A stretch of DNA of 22,193 bases. Source: Clostridiaceae bacterium UBA5444. GTDB taxonomy: Bacteria > Bacillota > Clostridia > Clostridiales > Oxobacteraceae. Position numbers and translations under genes: made by a program. The notes under the pieces are model-generated. The model was not told where the DNA came from. It was given only the letters and a program-made list of their open reading frames with translations, and did not search any database. The stretch spans positions 4,339 through 26,531 of the forward strand of contig DIRE01000005.1 in the NCBI GenBank assembly GCA_002426575.1. The letters are read 5' to 3'. How positions within the stretch are numbered: position 1 is the stretch's first letter; each line of letters opens with the position of its first letter. Positions 1 to 7,493 of the stretch are shown here, in pieces.

Positions 1-102
1 TTGATTTACTGTAGCAGCGACTTAAATGCCCATTTTTATCCGCTTTATCTTCTTTGAAAAAAATGGGCATTTTGGAGCAGCGGAAGTCAATCAACCAACA
101 TA
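1..102 (-). repeat. Intergenic palindromic repeat, copy 1, with a 59-nt hairpin insert
   Basis: Bases 1-17 are the exact reverse complement of 12771-12787. Bases 77-94 match the reverse complement of the other half of the 12744-12793 element with one mismatch. Between the two halves, copy 1 carries 59 nt (18-76) where copy 2 has only 3 nt. The insert is itself a hairpin: the 14-nt arm 24-37 (aaatgcccattttt) is perfectly complementary to 59-72. The element lies just downstream of the AI-2E-family gene stop and could also help end its transcript. It runs off the left edge of the window, so the outer arm is probably incomplete. The repeat relation is seen directly; its nature (small non-autonomous element, attenuator or structured RNA) is not known. 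Confidence 0.75.
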
Positions 103-129
103 CCCGGTTTAATAACGAACAGTTACTTA

Positions 130-1242
130 TTACGGCGCTATAGCCTTTGCTTTTCTGTCTAACTTTTTATCAATGATTCTGTCTAAAAACAACTTTATGG
201 TTGCAATACATGGTACTCCAAGGAACATTCCTAGTGCGCCGAACAGCCCTCCCCCTAAAATTACTGAAAATATAATAAACAGTGGACTAAGCCCCACCTT
301 ATCTCCAAGTATTTTAGGTCCTAAGTACCATCCATCAAACTGTTGGAGCAAAAATACAACTATTACTACCCACAATGCCATAATAGGACTTGAAAATACT
401 ACTATAAAAAAGCCAAAAACCATCCCTATAAATGGGCCAAAGTATGGTATCATATTTGTTATTCCCACAATTATGCTAATAAGCAGTGCATAAGGAGTTT
501 TAATTATTCCAAGGAGTATTATACAAAGCACCCCTATTATTGCAGAGTCTATGAATTTACCAACTATATATCTAGAAAATATAGCATCTACTTCTCTTTC
601 TAAGCTAACGAGGGAATCCGCTCTTTCATTTCCTAAAGATGCATATATAATCCTCTTTATTCCCGCTATTAATTTTTCCTTATCATTTAGCATATAAACA
701 GATATTATTATTCCGATTATAAACTTAAACAATCCTGAAGTAAAACCAATAATCTTAGTAACTGCTAGGGTAAGCCCTGACTCAATATGCTTTCCAGACT
801 TTTCAACAAACTTTGTAAGGTTGTCTCGTATATACGTTGTCGCATTTTCATCCTCAATAATGCTGAACTTTTCTATATTTTTGTTTATAAACTTCTCAGT
901 TTCTGCTGCATATTCAGGCACTTCAACTACTATTTGTTTTACATTATCGTAAAGGCTTGGGACTATTATACCTACTGTAAATGCCAGTATTCCTAAAAAT
1001 ATAACATATACAGTAATCAGGCTGAAAACTCTTTTCATTTTAAACTTATGTTCAAAGTATTTCATTTGAGGGTTTAGAAAATAAGCAATACCAAACGCCC
1101 AAAAAAACGGCAACAGAATAGATCCTAAAAATTTAAATCCATTTGCAATAATGCCTACATTGTCAACTAATTTATAAATAATAAGTGCAATGGTTACTAC
1201 TGGTAAAACACTCAAATATGGTATTTTCTTACTTCTTCCCAT
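130..1242 (-). CDS. AI-2E family transporter (YtvI/PerM-like membrane protein)
   Basis: About 370 aa, the usual length for the AI-2E exporter/PerM family (PF01594). The protein has paired N-terminal membrane helices (roughly residues 10-50 and 70-95), a polar stretch of about 60 residues, then several hydrophobic segments. The C-terminal half contains the family-typical stretch with PYFGPFIG and a following LLQQFDGWYLGPKILG-like motif. Members are polytopic inner-membrane proteins; some export autoinducer-2 and others are Na+/H+ antiporters or of unknown substrate, so the substrate cannot be assigned. The chosen ATG (1242) has AGGAG seven bases upstream; a GTG at 1248 is too close to that site. 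It lies 30 bp after the NlpC/P60-like gene and is probably co-transcribed with it. Confidence 0.85.
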   Translation of the reverse strand: MGRSKKIPYLSVLPVVTIALIIYKLVDNVGIIANGFKFLGSILLPFFWAFGIAYFLNPQMKYFEHKFKMKRVFSLITVYVIFLGILAFTVGIIVPSLYDNVKQIVVEVPEYAAETEKFINKNIEKFSIIEDENATTYIRDNLTKFVEKSGKHIESGLTLAVTKIIGFTSGLFKFIIGIIISVYMLNDKEKLIAGIKRIIYASLGNERADSLVSLEREVDAIFSRYIVGKFIDSAIIGVLCIILLGIIKTPYALLISIIVGITNMIPYFGPFIGMVFGFFIVVFSSPIMALWVVIVVFLLQQFDGWYLGPKILGDKVGLSPLFIIFSVILGGGLFGALGMFLGVPCIATIKLFLDRIIDKKLDRKAKAIAP

Positions 1243-1272
1243 GTCCACACTCCTTTTGTATTTTTGCGTAAA

Positions 1273-1860
1273 TTATATGCTATTACTACTATATGCCTTG
1301 CTGTAACTATAATCTTTAAGCTTTCCTCTATATATAAGCCTAAGCTGCTTTATGTTCTCGAAATCATGAGGAGCAACTAATGCTGGGTTTTTGTTAAAAA
1401 AGTCAACCCCGCTATTTTTAAGTACTGTAGCAACAAACTGAGAACAAAAGTATGAATACCTTCTTTGTATTGGTATGCTATACATAACCCCTAAAAGTCC
1501 TATTAGATTATAAGAGTACTTATCTCTTTCCTTTTCAAATTTCCTTATGTTCCTTTTTATTCTATTATAGGTTTTTCTATTGACTTCAAAACAGTATAAA
1601 CTACAGCTTGTTTCACTAAAGATCTTATATATACCTCGTCTTATGCTTTCATTAACGAATCCAGCAATGAATGGATTTGATGGGTTTTTCCTCCCAAAGC
1701 TGTACAAAATCTCAAGAGAGCGGTCAAATCCTATACATACATGATTATAGTCAGCCTTGGTATATAGCCTAATCACCCTTGTAAATAGTGTCCCAGTGTC
1801 TGTTAATAGTATGTATACTTTTTTGTCTGTCACATCCACATCTTCATCTTCATAATCCAT
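1273..1860 (-). CDS. Probable permuted NlpC/P60 (papain-like) family protein
   Basis: A 195-aa protein with no signal peptide. Two motifs stand out: NHVCIGFD with His40, and YFCSQFVATVLKNSG with Cys139. A histidine motif that precedes the cysteine motif is the arrangement of circularly permuted NlpC/P60 (YiiX/LRAT-like) proteins, whose members are thiol hydrolases or acyltransferases acting on peptides, amides or lipids. That supports a hydrolase-like fold, but the substrate is unknown. The N-terminus is strongly acidic (DYEDEDVDVTD). The ATG at 1860 follows a near-perfect GGAGGTGAT; an in-frame GTG at 1872 lies inside that ribosome binding site and is rejected. A promoter can be placed upstream (1894-1922). 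It probably heads a two-gene unit with the AI-2E-family gene. Confidence 0.6.
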   Translation of the reverse strand: MDYEDEDVDVTDKKVYILLTDTGTLFTRVIRLYTKADYNHVCIGFDRSLEILYSFGRKNPSNPFIAGFVNESIRRGIYKIFSETSCSLYCFEVNRKTYNRIKRNIRKFEKERDKYSYNLIGLLGVMYSIPIQRRYSYFCSQFVATVLKNSGVDFFNKNPALVAPHDFENIKQLRLIYRGKLKDYSYSKAYSSNSI

Positions 1861-1893
1861 TAAGGCAATCACCTCCGATATATATATATACGA

Positions 1894-1922
1894 ATTTTAT
1901 TACAAAATGGCTTCAAAGTAAA
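1894..1922 (-). promoter_or_regulatory. Candidate sigma-A promoter for the NlpC/P60-like gene
   Basis: On the minus strand, TTTACT (1917-1922) and TAAAAT (1894-1899) are separated by 17 bp. They match the -35 consensus at 4 of 6 positions and the -10 at 5 of 6. The site lies about 35 bp before the chosen start. AT-rich DNA makes chance matches common. Confidence 0.4.
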
Positions 1923-1981
1923 CATATAAAAAAACTAGAGAAGCAAAAGTTCTATATATATAAGAAGTAAAGCAGCTGCTA

Positions 1982-2668
1982 TTAACGAATACTGGATATT
2001 TTATTAAACAGCTTTTGTCTATTTATGGCGCATAAAACAAATATCACTGTCATAATTGCTGTAATTATAATAAGTGTAGTTAAATTCTTATTGCCGATTT
2101 CTGCACCTATTGCACTTGCCATTATGATTCCAGGAGTTCTTCCAACCATTGAATAGAGCAAAAAGCTTTCTATGCTTATTTGTGTTAATGCACATACATA
2201 TATCAAATTATCCTTTGGAACGCCTGGAATTAAGTATAGAAAAAATACTACAATATTAATTTTAGTACTATTTAACATCTGCTTTAATTTAATACTTTTC
2301 TTGTTTTTTAAAGTATATCTTGTTTTTATATTCCTATTTAATGCCTTACTTATAGCAAATAAAATAGCAGACCCTGCAGCTATTCCTATAACGGAAAGTA
2401 TGGTTCCCCATGATACTCCAAACAAGTATCCTCCTATTATCTCTATAGGGTGACCTGGTATAAAGAATATAACAACTTGAATTATCTGCATTAGAATAAA
2501 TATGCCTATACTTTTACCTTTTCCCATAGATCTAAAGCAATCCTTTAGATTATCTTCGCTTTTAAACACATTAAAAAGTTCAAGTATGGCTTCCCTGTAA
2601 TTATAAATTATCAATATTAAAAAAAAAGCAACAATAGCGGAAATTAAATATTTAATATTTTTTCTCAT
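1982..2668 (-). CDS. TVP38/TMEM64 family membrane protein (SNARE-associated/DedA-like)
   Basis: 228 aa. It has an N-terminal membrane helix (about residues 8-22), a further helix around 53-72, and the family-typical stretch IPGHPIEIIGGYLFGVSWGT. More hydrophobic segments follow, including LYLIPGVPKDNLIYVCALT and SMVGRTPGIIMASAIGAEIG. The paired proline/glycine-rich re-entrant segments, each followed by G-rich helices, are typical of the VTT/DedA superfamily (PF09335), which includes eukaryotic TMEM41B/VMP1 and bacterial undecaprenyl-phosphate or phospholipid flippases. Function in this organism is not established. The ATG follows a moderate AAGGGA site. It is transcribed away from the DUF4153 gene, with an extended -10 promoter at 2704-2712. 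Confidence 0.85.
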   Translation of the reverse strand: MRKNIKYLISAIVAFFLILIIYNYREAILELFNVFKSEDNLKDCFRSMGKGKSIGIFILMQIIQVVIFFIPGHPIEIIGGYLFGVSWGTILSVIGIAAGSAILFAISKALNRNIKTRYTLKNKKSIKLKQMLNSTKINIVVFFLYLIPGVPKDNLIYVCALTQISIESFLLYSMVGRTPGIIMASAIGAEIGNKNLTTLIIITAIMTVIFVLCAINRQKLFNKISSIR

Positions 2669-2703
2669 ATGAACTGCTTCCCTTCTAAACCAATATTTAT
2701 ATT

Positions 2704-2712
2704 ATTGTATCA
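2704..2712 (-). promoter_or_regulatory. Extended -10 promoter candidate for the TVP38-family gene
   Basis: The minus strand reads TGATACAAT, an extended -10 (TGN followed by TACAAT). The hexamer expected 17 bp further upstream (2727-2732) is a poor -35, as is common at extended -10 promoters. It lies 36 bp from the start codon. Confidence 0.4.
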
Positions 2713-2730
2713 TAAAAAGCCTTTTGATGA

Positions 2731-2744
2731 ATTATGATCATAAT
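2731..2744. promoter_or_regulatory. Perfect 14-bp palindrome in the TVP38/DUF4153 divergent region
   Basis: attatgatcataat is a perfect palindrome that abuts the expected -35 position of the TVP38-family promoter, within the 197-bp gap between two divergent membrane-protein genes. Position and symmetry suit an operator for a dimeric repressor, but no regulator can be named. Confidence 0.3.
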
Positions 2745-2865
2745 AGATGCTGCTTGCTCACTATAAATCTAAAATATACTGATATACTTTTTAAGCAAAA
2801 TATATTATTATTGAAATAGATAGACTATTGCCCCGCTTCTTTGCTTTAAAAATATAAAAAAGGAG

Positions 2866-4626
2866 ATGGTTCTTATACTAAAAAGTTTCTTGAAAAATAT
2901 ATATGCAGGTCTTTATAAAAGCATGAAACGCTTTCCAATAGCCATAACACTTTCTACAAGCTGTGCAATAATTTTAATAGTACATTCAGAAAGCAAAAGT
3001 AATCTTGATACACTGCCCCGCATTGCGGCTGTTTTAGCCCTTGGGATTCCGTTGTCCCTTTGCATTTCTCTTATTCATGAAAGAAAAAATACTAAAAATA
3101 AGATAGTATATATTTTATCTTATGTACTTGGCGCAATATCTATTGTTATTTACTATTTTACCCTATTTAAAAGTTTTGAAATGATCCCTATGACAAGATA
3201 TATTGCCATAAGTATTGCACTTTATACTGGATTTATATTTATTCCTTATTTAATGGATAGAACTAATTTCGAGCTTTATGTTATAAAGATATCTTCTAAG
3301 TTCTTTGTTACCATAATATACTTTGGAATACTTTATGCAGGCATAGCTGCAATATTATTTACTATAAACAAGCTGTTAGGAGTTAATATACCTGGTAAGT
3401 ACTATTATTATACATTTTTAATAATAGCAGGAACATTTGCCCCTGGGTTTTTCTTATCCGAGGTTCCACAAAAGGATGCAAGCTTTGAAGCTAAGGATTT
3501 CCCCAATGCCTTTAAGGTTCTGCTTTTATATATTGTAATGCCAATTGCAGCCATATATTTAGCCATATTATATATATACTTTGGGAAGGTTTTAATTACT
3601 CGTACATGGCCCGTGGGTTTGGTATCCCATTTAGTACTTTGGTATTCTGTAATATGTGTAGGTATTATATTCTTTACTTCACCACTTGAATCAAATAAAT
3701 GGGTTCAAAGGTTTAAATTCTGGCTTACTAAGCTAATTATACCAATACTTGCAATGATGTTTGTTTCAATTGGAATAAGGATTAAGGCTTACGGGGTTAC
3801 AGAGAATAGGTACTATGTTATAACCCTTGGCATTTGGGTTTTAGGGAATATTATATACTTAAATTTTGCTAAAGCAAAGCGAAATATAATAATTCCAATC
3901 TCCCTATCTATAATTGCGATTTTATGTGTATTTGGCCCTTTAAGCAGTTTTTCTGTATCCCGTTGCAGTCAAAATAAAAGGCTAGACAATATACTTCTAA
4001 AATATGACATGATAAAAGATAATAAAGTTATAAGCTCAAAGGCCTCTAGTGCAAAAATACCTGAAACAGATAAAAAGGAAATCACTCAAATATTAATGTA
4101 TTTTAACAATAACCATGGACTTAAATATGTAAAATGTGTTCCACCTGACTTTAAATTAGATCATATGGAAGATGTATTTGGATTTTCCCCTGAGGATTAT
4201 CAATCCCCAGGCTCAAGCCGCACATATTTTGCATATAATATGGCGTCTTTAGATGCTCCAATGGATATAAAAAATTATGATTATCTTTTTGACTTTAGAG
4301 GTCCTAGAAACCAACCCATAGAGAGCATAGGAGATTCAGCATCTCTAAAAGCGGATTACAATAACGAAACCTCTGAAATCAAAATATATAATAATGGCAA
4401 AGAGATACTAAACACTAATATAAAAGAATTTGTAGCAAAAATCATAGAAAAGTATCCATCTGAAAAAGCAAATACAATAAACCCAACTGATATGACATTT
4501 ACAATTAATAACGATATTGCAGACATTAAACTCATTATATACAACATCTACGGCAGCCTAGACAAATTTACCAAAGAAATCTCCCTAGATGAAGCTAACT
4601 TTTACCTATTAATCAAAACAAAATAA
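2866..4626 (+). CDS. DUF4153-type polytopic membrane protein
   Basis: 586 aa in two parts. Residues about 20-365 hold roughly ten hydrophobic helices, beginning after the basic motif KSMKRFPIAITLS, which is typical of DUF4153 proteins. Residues about 370-586 form a hydrophilic, probably extracytoplasmic domain without recognisable catalytic motifs. The last helix ends in FGPLSSFSVSRCSQNKRL, a common junction in this family. The biochemical role of DUF4153 is unknown. The start is uncertain: the only in-frame ATG in the region directly abuts AGGAG (2861-2865) with zero spacing, so a non-standard start a few codons later is possible. The gene stands alone, and its transcript ends at the bidirectional terminator at 4658-4715. 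Confidence 0.75.
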   Translation: MVLILKSFLKNIYAGLYKSMKRFPIAITLSTSCAIILIVHSESKSNLDTLPRIAAVLALGIPLSLCISLIHERKNTKNKIVYILSYVLGAISIVIYYFTLFKSFEMIPMTRYIAISIALYTGFIFIPYLMDRTNFELYVIKISSKFFVTIIYFGILYAGIAAILFTINKLLGVNIPGKYYYYTFLIIAGTFAPGFFLSEVPQKDASFEAKDFPNAFKVLLLYIVMPIAAIYLAILYIYFGKVLITRTWPVGLVSHLVLWYSVICVGIIFFTSPLESNKWVQRFKFWLTKLIIPILAMMFVSIGIRIKAYGVTENRYYVITLGIWVLGNIIYLNFAKAKRNIIIPISLSIIAILCVFGPLSSFSVSRCSQNKRLDNILLKYDMIKDNKVISSKASSAKIPETDKKEITQILMYFNNNHGLKYVKCVPPDFKLDHMEDVFGFSPEDYQSPGSSRTYFAYNMASLDAPMDIKNYDYLFDFRGPRNQPIESIGDSASLKADYNNETSEIKIYNNGKEILNTNIKEFVAKIIEKYPSEKANTINPTDMTFTINNDIADIKLIIYNIYGSLDKFTKEISLDEANFYLLIKTK

Positions 4627-4657
4627 CTTATTCACTATTCACTCTTACCTCTTAACT

Positions 4658-4715
4658 AAAAAAAGCTGTACCCCAAATCTAAATCCAAAATTCAAGTCTG
4701 GGGCACAGTTTTTTT
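4658..4715. terminator. Bidirectional terminator between DUF4153 gene and glmM
   Basis: The arms ctgtacccca (4666-4675) and tggggcacag (4699-4708) pair with one internal mismatch. They are flanked by an A-run (4658-4664) and a T-run (4709-4715), so the hairpin can end both converging transcripts. glmM stops 7 bp beyond the T-run. Confidence 0.8.
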
Positions 4716-4721
4716 ATCCCT

Positions 4722-6068
4722 TTAACTACATTTCTTTTCAATAAGCTTAGCTAGATTTCTTGCCATAACATCAAGTTCTTCTTTGTCTTCTCCTTCAAGC
4801 ATGACTCTAACTAATGGCTCTGTACCGGATGGTCTAATTAATACCCTTCCATTGCCATCAAGCTTTTCTTCTATCCTTTTTATCTCGTCCATTATTTCCT
4901 TATCCTTAAGATAGGCATTTTGCTTGCCATTTACTACCTTAGCATTATAAAGTACTTGAGGAAGCTCAGTCATTATAGATGCAAGAGACGATAGAGACTT
5001 TCCCTTCTCCTTCATAATTGATAGAAGTGCAAGTGCACTTATAAGCCCATCTCCTGTTGTATTATAATCAAGGAATATTATATGCCCTGATTGCTCTCCC
5101 CCTATGGAGTAACCGCTATTTAACATCTCTTCAAGTACATATCTATCTCCAACTTTAGTCTTAACTGTTTTTATATTATTTTCCTTAAAAGCAATATCAA
5201 GACCTAAGTTGCTCATTATTGTAACGACTACGGTATCATCCTTTAACATACCTTTTTCTTTCATAAAACTTGCACATATTGCAATTGTAAAATCGCCATT
5301 TACAATGTTTCCCTTTTCATCTATTGCAATTAACCTGTCAGCATCTCCATCAAATGCAAGTCCAATATCGCATCCATTTTCTACTACAAATTGCTTAAGA
5401 TGCATAGGATGAGTTGATCCACATTCCTTATTTATATTCTTGCCATCAGGGTCATTATATATTGCAAGCACCTCTGCGCCAAGTTCTGTAAAAAGCTTTG
5501 GAGCTATAGCATAAGATGCTCCTTGAGCGCAGTCAACAGCAATCTTAAGCCCACTAAGGTTAGTATTAAATATAGACTTTAGAAAATCTATGTAGTCTCT
5601 TCCTGCTGAATCAACCACAGTCTTTCTTCCAAGGTCTCCCCCTGTAGGAGATGGCACTTTATCACAATTGTTTTTTACAATTTCCTCTATTTTATCTTCA
5701 ACTTCATCTGGCAGTTTGTATCCTTTTTCATTAAAAAATTTGATTCCATTATACTCTACAGGATTGTGAGAAGCAGATATAACCACCCCTGCATCTGCCT
5801 TATAATGTCTTGTAAGATAAGCAACAGCAGGAGTCGGTACAACACCTACACACACAGCCTCAGCTCCGGCAGAGCATATGCCTGCAACAAGGGCACTCTC
5901 TAACATATCTTTGGAAATTCTAGTGTCCATACCTACCACAATCTTAGGTTTGTGGGCATTGTTGGTTAATACATATGCTCCTGCTTTTCCAAGCGCATAA
6001 GCTTTTTCAGCAGTTAGCTCAGTATTTGCGATGCCTCGGACTCCGTCAGTTCCAAACATTCTTCCCAT
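4722..6068 (-). CDS. glmM: Phosphoglucosamine mutase GlmM
   Basis: Converts glucosamine-6-phosphate to glucosamine-1-phosphate on the way to UDP-GlcNAc, in the cytoplasm. The protein is 448 aa from the chosen ATG, the standard length. Motifs run in the expected order: N-terminal MFGTDGVRG, the phosphoserine loop ISASHNP with Ser100, the Mg2+ loop DGDADR, the sugar-binding GEQSGH, and the phosphate-binding RPSGTEP near the C-terminus. The open frame extends 24 codons further upstream, but those residues are not GlmM-like and overlap the promoter. The ribosome binding site GGTGG lies just before 6068. In Firmicutes glmM usually follows cdaA-cdaR directly. Here eight unrelated genes lie between them, and glmM has its own promoter (6131-6159) behind the terminator of that operon. 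Confidence 0.97.
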   Translation of the reverse strand: MGRMFGTDGVRGIANTELTAEKAYALGKAGAYVLTNNAHKPKIVVGMDTRISKDMLESALVAGICSAGAEAVCVGVVPTPAVAYLTRHYKADAGVVISASHNPVEYNGIKFFNEKGYKLPDEVEDKIEEIVKNNCDKVPSPTGGDLGRKTVVDSAGRDYIDFLKSIFNTNLSGLKIAVDCAQGASYAIAPKLFTELGAEVLAIYNDPDGKNINKECGSTHPMHLKQFVVENGCDIGLAFDGDADRLIAIDEKGNIVNGDFTIAICASFMKEKGMLKDDTVVVTIMSNLGLDIAFKENNIKTVKTKVGDRYVLEEMLNSGYSIGGEQSGHIIFLDYNTTGDGLISALALLSIMKEKGKSLSSLASIMTELPQVLYNAKVVNGKQNAYLKDKEIMDEIKRIEEKLDGNGRVLIRPSGTEPLVRVMLEGEDKEELDVMARNLAKLIEKKCS

Positions 6069-6092
6069 TTTATCCACCCCACTTATAATTAT

Positions 6093-6112
6093 TAGTGCGC
6101 ACATGCACACTA
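6093..6112 (-). promoter_or_regulatory. Short hairpin in the glmM 5' leader
   Basis: The 8-nt arms tagtgcgc and gcacacta pair with one G-U wobble around a 4-nt loop. They lie between the predicted transcription start (about 6124) and the glmM ribosome binding site. There is no U-run, so it is not an intrinsic terminator. It may stabilise the message or be incidental. It does not resemble the glmS ribozyme. Confidence 0.3.
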
Positions 6113-6130
6113 TATTAATATTACTTTTGT

Positions 6131-6159
6131 ATAATATCATAATGCGGGTTTAAATTCAA
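6131..6159 (-). promoter_or_regulatory. glmM promoter (sigma-A type, extended -10)
   Basis: On the minus strand TTGAAT (6154-6159) and TATTAT (6131-6136) are separated by exactly 17 bp. TGA precedes the -10, giving an extended -10. It lies directly downstream of the terminator of the preceding operon and would give a leader of about 56 nt. This supports transcription of glmM independent of both cdaAR and the oxoacid operon. Confidence 0.65.
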
Positions 6160-6167
6160 TTTAGTGC

Positions 6168-6197
6168 AAAAAAAAACCTGCACAATATTTATGCAGG
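6168..6197 (-). terminator. Terminator of the 2-oxoacid oxidoreductase/ptb-buk operon
   Basis: The minus-strand hairpin has 6-bp arms (6192-6197 with 6177-6182, tgcagg/cctgca) around a 9-nt loop. It is followed by nine T residues (the A-run 6168-6176 on the plus strand) and begins 16 bp after the gamma-subunit stop. Confidence 0.75.
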
Positions 6198-6212
6198 CTA
6201 AAAATAATCATG

Positions 6213-6743
6213 TCACACTACATATTTACTCCCCATCCTTAGGGCTTCTTTGTTTATGTTATAGAAGGTATCCTTGCCATGATCTTTTAGGACCTTTAAA
6301 ATAGAATCCATTGAAACAATACCAGTCTTTGCCACAAGGGCTCCAAGTAAAACCATATTAGCCACCTTTTTGTTTCCTATACCATCTGCTATTTCTGTAG
6401 CTGGGATTGATATGCTATTTACATCGGATCTTTCTACATCCCTATTTAGAAGTGAGCTATCAGTTATAATGTTTCCGCAAGGCACTACCATCTTTTCAAA
6501 TTTATCAAGAGAAGGCCTATTCATTGCAATTAATGCTGTTGCCTGAGTAACTATGGGGGATCCTATACTATCTTTGGTAAGTATTACAGAGCAATTTGCC
6601 GTACCGCCCCTCATTTCAGGCCCATAAGAAGGAAGCCATGAAACATTTAACCCTTCATCCATGCCTGAATATGCCAGAAACTTACCCATAGAAAGTATTC
6701 CCTGCCCTCCAAATCCAGCAAATATTATTTCTTCGTTTTTCAC
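6213..6743 (-). CDS. 2-oxoacid:ferredoxin oxidoreductase, gamma subunit
   Basis: 176 aa, the usual size of the stand-alone gamma subunit (PF01558) of four-subunit VOR/KOR-type enzymes. The N-terminal nucleotide/CoA-binding motif FAGFGGQGI is at residues 8-16. The conserved YGPEMRGGTANCSVI region follows, with a Rossmann-like remainder. The gamma subunit completes the active alpha-beta-gamma-delta enzyme, which decarboxylates a 2-oxoacid to acyl-CoA and passes electrons to ferredoxin. Translation starts at a GTG immediately after the beta-subunit TAG. The ribosome binding site GGAGGTG lies inside the end of the beta gene, so the two are probably translationally coupled. It is the last gene of the operon. 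Confidence 0.9.
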   Translation of the reverse strand: MKNEEIIFAGFGGQGILSMGKFLAYSGMDEGLNVSWLPSYGPEMRGGTANCSVILTKDSIGSPIVTQATALIAMNRPSLDKFEKMVVPCGNIITDSSLLNRDVERSDVNSISIPATEIADGIGNKKVANMVLLGALVAKTGIVSMDSILKVLKDHGKDTFYNINKEALRMGSKYVV

Positions 6744-7493
6744 CTATTTCACCTCCAAAGCTATATCTTTCTTGACACCAAGGCTATAATATGGAATCAT
6801 ATTTTTTTCTAGCCATGTCATTGCTTCATCTGGTGAGAGCCCCCAATTGGTGGGACAAGTGGATAATACCTCAATCAATGTATACCCTCTGCCCTCCATC
6901 TGGTATATAAATGCCTTTTTGATTGCCTTTTTAGCCTTTATTATATTAGGAACACTAGATACGGCAACCCTTTCTATATATGCAGGCCCGTCAAGGGTTG
7001 ACAGCATCTCAGAAACTCTTATCGGGTAGCCTTGGGTAAGTACATCCCTTCCATAAGGTGATGTTTCCGTAACTTGGCCTGGAAGTGTTGTAGGTGCCAT
7101 CTGCCCTCCAGTCATTCCATATATGCAGTTATTTACAAATATTGTAGTTATCCTCTCTCCCCTTGTTGCAGCATGAACCATTTCCGCTGTTCCTATTGCA
7201 GCAAGATCTCCATCCCCCTGATAAGTAAATACAATGCTCTCAGGAATTGCTCTTTTGATTCCTGTTGCAACTGCAGGTGCTCTTCCATGAGCAGCTTCCT
7301 GCATATCACATGCAAAATAATTATATGCAAGAACAGAACATCCAACAGGTGCAACTCCAATTGTTCTATCTAATATTCCAAGCTCATCTATTACCTCGGC
7401 AATTAATCTGTGTATTATACCATGGGTACATCCTGGGCAATAGTGAGTTGGTACATCGAGAAGTGCTTTAGGCCTATCAAATATAACAGCCAT
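6744..7493 (-). CDS. 2-oxoacid:ferredoxin oxidoreductase, beta (TPP-binding) subunit
   Basis: 249 aa with the thiamine-pyrophosphate domain (PF02775). The TPP/Mg2+ motif is GDGDLAAIG (Gly93-Asp94-Gly95), followed about 25 residues later by Asn121-Asn122 in VNNCIYGMTGGQ. The N-terminal HYCPGCTHG motif (Cys19, Cys22) is typical of the family. Together with the alpha subunit it forms the catalytic core for oxidative decarboxylation. Its ATG shares one base with the alpha-subunit stop (TAATG), so the two are tightly coupled. Family resemblance to both the 2-oxoisovalerate (Vor) and 2-oxoglutarate (Kor) enzymes leaves the substrate open; the downstream-pathway neighbours ptb and buk favour branched-chain 2-oxoacids. 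Confidence 0.92.
   Translation of the reverse strand: MAVIFDRPKALLDVPTHYCPGCTHGIIHRLIAEVIDELGILDRTIGVAPVGCSVLAYNYFACDMQEAAHGRAPAVATGIKRAIPESIVFTYQGDGDLAAIGTAEMVHAATRGERITTIFVNNCIYGMTGGQMAPTTLPGQVTETSPYGRDVLTQGYPIRVSEMLSTLDGPAYIERVAVSSVPNIIKAKKAIKKAFIYQMEGRGYTLIEVLSTCPTNWGLSPDEAMTWLEKNMIPYYSLGVKKDIALEVK

Noticed and set aside
173..493. 106-codon plus-strand open frame opposite the AI-2E-family gene
   Set aside because: Antisense shadow of a conserved membrane protein, with no ribosome binding site or motif.
2745..2800. Possible degraded third copy of the palindromic repeat (gatgctgcttgctcac...taaatct)
   Set aside because: Only scattered similarity to gctgc...tgct...taaatc and no complementary outer arms; not above chance in AT-rich DNA.
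6069..6130. Riboswitch or glmS-type ribozyme in the glmM leader
   Set aside because: The leader is only about 56 nt, with one 8-bp hairpin and no conserved core of either element.
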